Under the pieces are notes generated by a model. The model worked only from the letters and a program-made list of their open reading frames with translations, had not been told where the DNA came from and made no database searches. A stretch of 9,321 bases of DNA from Deltaproteobacteria bacterium (lineage in GTDB: Bacteria > Desulfobacterota > GWC2-55-46 > S146-70): positions 1 to 9,321 of the forward strand of contig WGFD01000344.1 of the NCBI GenBank assembly GCA_015492395.1, written 5' to 3'. This document shows, piece after piece, positions 6,036 through 9,321 of the stretch. Position 1 is the first letter of the stretch. Every line of letters starts with the position of its first letter. Both the position numbers and the translations under genes were made by a program.

Positions 6036-6857
6036 TCACTTGAGGGGGGTGCGTGTCTTATGTTCTCTCCTTTTCGATATATTCTGTTTTTTCAGGTGGC
6101 GAAATATAGGCAGGCTATCCTCATTAAGGGGGATGTCCTCCAGGAGGGACTTCCTGAAGACCGTCGGCGGAACCCTGGCGACCTTTTTGAATGTCCTCGT
6201 AAAGTGGAACTGATTCGTAAAACCGCACGCAAAGGCTATGTTGCTCATGGGGAGGTTCTTTTCCTTAAGCAGTTCAATCGCCCTGATGATGCGCAACTCG
6301 CTTACATAGGTAGTGAATGTTACACCGACCATATCCTTGAAGGATCTCTCGAAACATGACACGCTCATGCCGGCCTCGCGGGCAACCTGAGAGAGTCTTA
6401 TCTTTGTGTGGTAGTATCTATTGATATACCGTAACGCCCTATGTAGACCATTCATATAGCGCCCCGATTCCTTGCTGTCCGAGATGCTTTTTAAGCCGAG
6501 CGCGGTCCTCACCCCTATCCAAAGTTCCTCCATCACAAGGGGTTTTGTGAAATAGTCACTGGCGCCGCACCTGAAGACCTCGACCGCAAGTCTTTCGGAT
6601 CCGCATGGTGTAATGATTATCACCGGGATCGACGGTTTTGCAGACTTGAAGAACTGAAGCGCCTCGGTGGAAGGAGGGTCGCCACCGTGGTCCAGTACGA
6701 TGAGATCCACATCGTTATAAAAGATAAACTCGCGCGCCTTCACGGTGCTGGTCTCTACGATTATCTTGCAGCCCCTTAATGATGCCTCGAGTTCCTTAAG
6801 GTACCCTTCAGGTTGCGGATCGACAAGCAGTATCCAGTGTTTGTCCATTAGGGCCAT
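6036..6857 (-). CDS. Response regulator with AraC-type DNA-binding domain
   Basis: This encodes 273 residues. Residues about 7-120 form a receiver domain: WILLVDPQPE at strand 1, the phospho-acceptor aspartate D56 in LIVLD, T83 in VIIITPCG and K105 in YFTKPL. Residues about 137-237 are an AraC-family double helix-turn-helix: RLSQVAREAGMSVSCFERSF, then MSNIAFACGFTNQFHFTRTF, ending in the usual PPTVFR. It is therefore a DNA-binding transcription factor controlled by phosphorylation or a relative of that system; no sensor kinase is in the window. The acidic pocket is reduced, with P14 where most receivers have a second acidic residue after D13. The start is ATG 6855-6857 with a weak GGTGAG upstream; ATG at 6846-6848 lacks any site. 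The genes downstream on the same strand (possible broken gene, small protein, protease) are candidate targets or operon members. Confidence 0.9.
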   Translation of the reverse strand: MALMDKHWILLVDPQPEGYLKELEASLRGCKIIVETSTVKAREFIFYNDVDLIVLDHGGDPPSTEALQFFKSAKPSIPVIIITPCGSERLAVEVFRCGASDYFTKPLVMEELWIGVRTALGLKSISDSKESGRYMNGLHRALRYINRYYHTKIRLSQVAREAGMSVSCFERSFKDMVGVTFTTYVSELRIIRAIELLKEKNLPMSNIAFACGFTNQFHFTRTFKKVARVPPTVFRKSLLEDIPLNEDSLPIFRHLKKQNISKRREHKTRTPLK

Positions 6858-7114
6858 TTACTCACCCAACTCCGTAATCCCGGTGACAGACTACGATCGA
6901 CAGCCCCTTTCCGGCAAATAATCCCTCCATATCATTACTTTGAGACATAACATGTATGAATGATAATACTCAAGACATATTTTCCGGCCCTTTCACCCCC
7001 GCCGGCCTTCCCACTGCCCTATACATCGCCGTGCTTGATGGCGCTTTCCTCTCCTGCCGGGCATGGTCACCCCGCAAGGGTTATTCCGAAGCTACATGCA
7101 GGCGCTTCAATGAA

Positions 7115-7129
7115 GGAAGGAAACCTTCC
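7115..7129. repeat. Short perfect hairpin GGAAGG-AAA-CCTTCC
   Basis: A 6-bp perfect stem with a 3-base loop in the middle of the divergent intergenic region. No T-tract follows. Its role is unknown; a chance structure is possible. Confidence 0.4.
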
Positions 7130-7131
7130 CG

Positions 7132-7177
7132 GAAGACGCAATCCATAATACACAAGGTCATCAGTATATGCGTCTTC
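7132..7177. repeat. 9-bp perfect inverted repeat with 28-base loop
   Basis: GAAGACGCA (7132-7140) and TGCGTCTTC (7169-7177) are exact reverse complements. They flank 28 bases that contain no further strong stem. The repeat lies between the regulator and nupC and could be a pair of binding half-sites or an RNA stem; the sequence alone does not say which. Confidence 0.5.
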
Positions 7178-7278
7178 TAGAGAGCGCCAGGACAAGGCAG
7201 ACCAAGGCGTGGCGAACCGGGGAGCAACGCAGAGGTATGCGCGGTTATGACGCTTAGCATATATAACGTAATAACGCG

Positions 7279-7306
7279 TTGACAGAACAGAGAGAAATAT
7301 TATACA
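7279..7306 (+). promoter_or_regulatory. Sigma-70-type promoter upstream of nupC
   Basis: A perfect -35 box TTGACA (7279-7284) is followed by a 16-base spacer and TATACA (7301-7306), matching four of six consensus -10 bases. The spacer end is AT-rich. Transcription would begin near 7312-7315, about 125 bases before nupC, and would run straight into the terminator-like hairpin at 7325-7347. Confidence 0.6.
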
Positions 7307-7324
7307 GTATGGTCGCGTGACCGG

Positions 7325-7347
7325 AGGGGCCTAAAATGGCCCCTTTT
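7325..7347 (+). terminator. Intrinsic terminator in the nupC leader
   Basis: AGGGGCC (7325-7331) and GGCCCCT (7338-7344) form a perfect 7-bp GC-rich stem with a 6-base loop TAAAAT, followed by TTTT (7344-7347). On the plus strand this is a textbook intrinsic terminator with a short U-tract; the minus strand lacks one. No plus-strand gene of quality ends just before it, and a promoter sits only about 20 bases upstream. Confidence 0.7.
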
Positions 7348-7372
7348 GCATGGAAACCAAAGCCAGGTTCGG

Positions 7373-7386
7373 ATTTTGGCCAAAAT
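7373..7386. promoter_or_regulatory. 14-bp perfect palindrome upstream of nupC
   Basis: ATTTTGGCCAAAAT is a perfect dyad centred about 57 bases before the nupC start. It could be an operator for a dimeric regulator, or form a small hairpin in the leader RNA. Its left arm is also complementary, with one bulged base, to the loop and 5' arm of the terminator at 7328-7337. No known operator consensus is recognised. Confidence 0.45.
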
Positions 7387-7436
7387 ATGGCGCTTGTGCC
7401 GGCCTGTACGGTCGGACAAAAAGCAGGTATAGATAG

Positions 7437-8678
7437 ATGATGATTCAAGGCTTCGCCGGGTTGGGCGCCTTTGTGGCTATTGCTTGGATTATCAGCGAAG
7501 ACCGCAAGAGAATCCCGCTGAAAAAGGTTCTCATCGGCATCGTAATCCAGCTGGCCGTTGCGGCCGCTCTATTGAAGGTGCCTATCTTCAGGGAGTTCTT
7601 CCTGCTCCTGAACCGGCTCGTCCTGGCCCTTGAAGAGTCCACTGCCGCAGGAACATCATTTGTCTTCGGATACCTGGGAGGCGGCATTCTCCCTTTCGAC
7701 GAGAGGTCCCCGGGATCAAGCTTCATCCTGGCCTTCAGAGCCCTTCCACTGGTCCTTGTGGTCAGTTCCCTCTCGGCGCTCCTGTTCTACTGGAAGGTCC
7801 TCCCAGCCGTCGTGAAGGGCTTCTCGTGGTTTCTGCAAAAGACCCTGGGACTGGGAGGCCCGGAAGGCGTAGGGGTATCAGCCAACATATTTGTAGGCAT
7901 GGTGGAATCGCCCCTCTTTATCCGGCCTTACCTTAAGATCATGACACGCAGCGAGATCTTCACCATCATGACCTCCGGAATGGCCACCATCGCGGGGACG
8001 GTCATGGTCCTGTACGCCAGCATACTGAGCGGCAGTATCCCCGATATCATGGGTCATATCCTGACAGCCTCTATCATAAGCGTGCCGGCCGCGATAACCA
8101 TCTCAAAGATTATCGTCCCCGAAACAGGCAAGCTGACCTCGGGCGATCTGACCTCTCCCGGTGCCCCATTAAGCTCCATGGACGCCGTAACCCAAGGAAC
8201 CTTTCAGGGTGTGCAACTGCTCATCAATATCATCGCCATGCTCATCGTCCTCGTGGCGCTGATACACCTCGCCAACATGGGCCTGGGCCTTCTGCCGCAG
8301 GCAGGCGGACGGGATATCACTCTGCAGCGGATCATGGGTTACATGATGGCCCCGCTGGTGTGGCTGATGGGCGTCCCGTGGAGCGAAGCCTTAACCGCGG
8401 GCTCGCTCATGGGAACCAAGACCATCCTCAACGAGTTCATCGCGTACCTCGACATGAGCCGTCTCACGGAAGGCGCGCTGAGCCCCAAAAGCATGTTGAT
8501 CATGACATACGCCATGTGCGGCTTCGCAAATCCCGGAAGTCTGGGTATCATGATAGGCGGTATGAGCACGATGGCCCCGGAGAGACGGAATGAGATAGTA
8601 TCCCTGGGACTCCGGTCCGTAGCGGCGGGCACCCTTGCCACATCCATGACCGGAGCTGTCGTAGGCATCCTGATCTGA
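7437..8678 (+). CDS. nupC: NupC-type concentrative nucleoside transporter (CNT family)
   Basis: This encodes 413 residues, the usual CNT length, as a polytopic inner-membrane protein that imports nucleosides with a proton or sodium ion. Family landmarks in order: the early membrane helices, a gate-type loop (nucleoside recognition domain) around 95-120, GMVESPLFIRPYL with the substrate-site glutamate E157, MTSGMATIAGTVM (178-190), NEFIAYLDMS with N332-E333, and MTYAMCGFANPGSLGIMIGG (356-375). The hairpin motif has GMVE where Vibrio CNT has GQTE, as in many proteobacterial relatives, so nucleoside preference cannot be inferred. The start is ATG 7437-7439 (a second ATG follows directly); the AGG site upstream is weak. 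The leader contains a promoter, a terminator and a palindrome, which suggests conditional expression. The next gene begins 92 bp downstream on the same strand. Confidence 0.93.
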   Translation: MMIQGFAGLGAFVAIAWIISEDRKRIPLKKVLIGIVIQLAVAAALLKVPIFREFFLLLNRLVLALEESTAAGTSFVFGYLGGGILPFDERSPGSSFILAFRALPLVLVVSSLSALLFYWKVLPAVVKGFSWFLQKTLGLGGPEGVGVSANIFVGMVESPLFIRPYLKIMTRSEIFTIMTSGMATIAGTVMVLYASILSGSIPDIMGHILTASIISVPAAITISKIIVPETGKLTSGDLTSPGAPLSSMDAVTQGTFQGVQLLINIIAMLIVLVALIHLANMGLGLLPQAGGRDITLQRIMGYMMAPLVWLMGVPWSEALTAGSLMGTKTILNEFIAYLDMSRLTEGALSPKSMLIMTYAMCGFANPGSLGIMIGGMSTMAPERRNEIVSLGLRSVAAGTLATSMTGAVVGILI

Positions 8679-8737
8679 AGCCTGTTGCCCTATGGCCGCA
8701 AGGCGACGGCGCCGCGCGGCCGGCACGGTGCAGGCTT
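8678..8737 (+). repeat. Long imperfect hairpin between nupC and the NYN gene
   Basis: The 60 bases right after the nupC stop fold into nested perfect stems. AAGCCTG (8678-8684) pairs with CAGGCTT (8731-8737), TGCC (8686-8689) with GGCA (8722-8725), and GGCCGC (8694-8699) with GCGGCC (8716-8721), with a small GC-rich inner stem. The only strand asymmetry is two bulges (CTAT, and CGGTG). No T-tract follows, so it is not a classical terminator. It may stabilise the nupC mRNA 3' end or uncouple the two genes. Confidence 0.6.
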
Positions 8738-8770
8738 GATGCCGCAACTAGATGGTGGTAGCTTAAGATA

Positions 8771-9307
8771 ATGGGCACCCACATAGCCATAGACGGTTAT
8801 AATCTGATCGGCGTCACTACGGGTATGGGACTGTCCTCAGCGGATCTCGAGGGAGCGCGGAAGGAACTCCTGCAGAGTATTGAGATATACAGGAGGACCA
8901 TCCCTTCCAACCGGCGGACCAGGGTAACGGTAGTGTTTGACGGCACCAGGTCGGGGCGCCTGGCGAGAAGCAGGGAGGTTCACAAGGGGATCGAGGTAGT
9001 ATTCTCCAGGGATGGTGAGCAGGCCGACCATATACTCAAGGAAATGGCGCGGAACAAGAGGGAAGGACTCACCATAGTCACCTCGGACAGGGAGATCGCG
9101 GGCTATGCCGTATCCAATGGCACTGTGGTCGTCTCTTCGGAAGAGTTCAGCGACATCCTCGCGAGGTCACTGTACGCCGATATCAAGGGAAACGATATGG
9201 AAGAAGAGGAGGAAGTCGACAAGACCGACAAGAAGGGACCCGCGCGCCGGCTGCCAAAGGAAGAGAGAAGGAGGCTGAGACGGATCAAAAAACTGCGAGG
9301 TGAATAA
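8771..9307 (+). CDS. YacP-like NYN-domain protein (putative ribonuclease)
   Basis: This encodes 178 residues, the normal size for YacP-like NYN/PIN-fold proteins (the family containing Bacillus Rae1, a ribosome-associated mRNA endonuclease). The metal-binding and fold motifs are present: IDGYNLIG with D8 and N11, VVFDGTRSG with D57, a GEQADHILKEMA helix with D86, and TIVTSDREIAGYA with D106. The C-terminus is a charged tail (EEEEEVDKTDKK, then PKEERRRLRRIKKLRG), typical of the family and suited to RNA or ribosome contact. It is cytoplasmic, with no signal peptide. The start is ATG 8771-8773; the ribosome binding site is poor (GGTGG about 13 bases upstream), so translation may be weak or coupled to nupC. 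It is separated from nupC by 92 bp holding a strong hairpin. Nuclease activity is inferred from the family, not shown. Confidence 0.88.
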   Translation: MGTHIAIDGYNLIGVTTGMGLSSADLEGARKELLQSIEIYRRTIPSNRRTRVTVVFDGTRSGRLARSREVHKGIEVVFSRDGEQADHILKEMARNKREGLTIVTSDREIAGYAVSNGTVVVSSEEFSDILARSLYADIKGNDMEEEEEVDKTDKKGPARRLPKEERRRLRRIKKLRGE

Positions 9308-9321
9308 CTCCCGCTACCTCC

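Larger units (their letters stand above)
6858..7436. other. 579-bp divergent intergenic region
   Basis: The regulator reads left and nupC reads right from this region. It holds two overlapping short plus frames (6956-7180 and 6960-7148) that lack ribosome binding sites and look non-coding. It also holds a GGAAGG/CCTTCC hairpin (7115-7129), a 9-bp inverted repeat with a 28-base loop (7132-7177), a promoter-like sequence (7279-7306), an intrinsic terminator (7325-7347) and a 14-bp palindrome (7373-7386). The last three belong to the nupC side. I see no tRNA or recognised riboswitch. Confidence 0.55.

Noticed and set aside
5844..6359. 171-codon plus-strand frame
   Set aside because: It is largely antisense to the AraC domain of the regulator, and the rest is arginine-rich with no recognisable motif.
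6956..7180. 74-codon plus-strand frame upstream of nupC
   Set aside because: No ribosome binding site, a poor protein-like pattern, and it covers two inverted repeats. Kept as intergenic, though a small gene cannot be fully excluded.
1..9321. CRISPR array, tRNA, rRNA or insertion sequence
   Set aside because: No regular direct repeats with spacers, no cloverleaf, and no transposase frame were seen. The only transposon end is the sequencing adapter.

Overview
The window looks like the end of a draft or metagenomic contig from a mesophilic, mid-GC Gram-negative bacterium. The first 39 bases are a Nextera (Tn5) sequencing adapter, not biology. The coding regions use AGG/AGA arginine codons freely, most start sites have strong AAGGAGG-type ribosome binding sites, and the gene set (glycogen phosphorylase, a response regulator with an AraC output domain, a CNT nucleoside symporter, a YacP-like NYN protein, a secreted beta-propeller protein) would fit Nitrospirota or a deltaproteobacterial lineage. 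That placement is an inference from style and content; nothing here is diagnostic.

Layout from left to right: adapter (1-39); the last 50 codons of an unidentified + strand gene (40-192); then a block on the minus strand from 231 to 6857. In transcription order that block reads: response regulator/AraC (6857 to 6036); a codon-biased open stretch with no start codon (5978 to 5574); a 71-residue small protein (5524 to 5309); a trypsin-like serine protease (5277 to 4261); a 449-bp intergenic region with five perfect hairpins in its first half; a secreted beta-propeller protein (3811 to 2963); a 212-bp leader with hairpins; and glgP (2750 to 231). A 579-bp divergent intergenic region (6858-7436) separates this from two + strand genes: a NupC-type concentrative nucleoside transporter (7437-8678) and a YacP-like NYN-domain protein (8771-9307).

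The most interesting unit is the pair at 5524-4261. The small protein resembles the N-terminal domain of the protease encoded 31 bp downstream of it, so it looks like a stand-alone copy of the protease's own pre-domain: a candidate trans-acting inhibitor, chaperone or recognition subunit. An upstream regulator gene and a possibly broken gene lie in the same orientation and may belong to the same transcription unit. The second point of interest is the nupC leader, where a consensus-like promoter is followed almost at once by an intrinsic terminator, leaving either a conditional leader or a very short RNA. Several other strong inverted repeats (4199-4228, 8678-8737, 7132-7177, 2829-2855, 7373-7386) are not explained by any coding gene.

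glgP releases glucose-1-phosphate from storage glycogen, and NupC plus the NYN nuclease point to nucleoside salvage and RNA handling, but these genes do not form one pathway. Apart from the protease pair, the window reads as ordinary chromosomal housekeeping and accessory genes.
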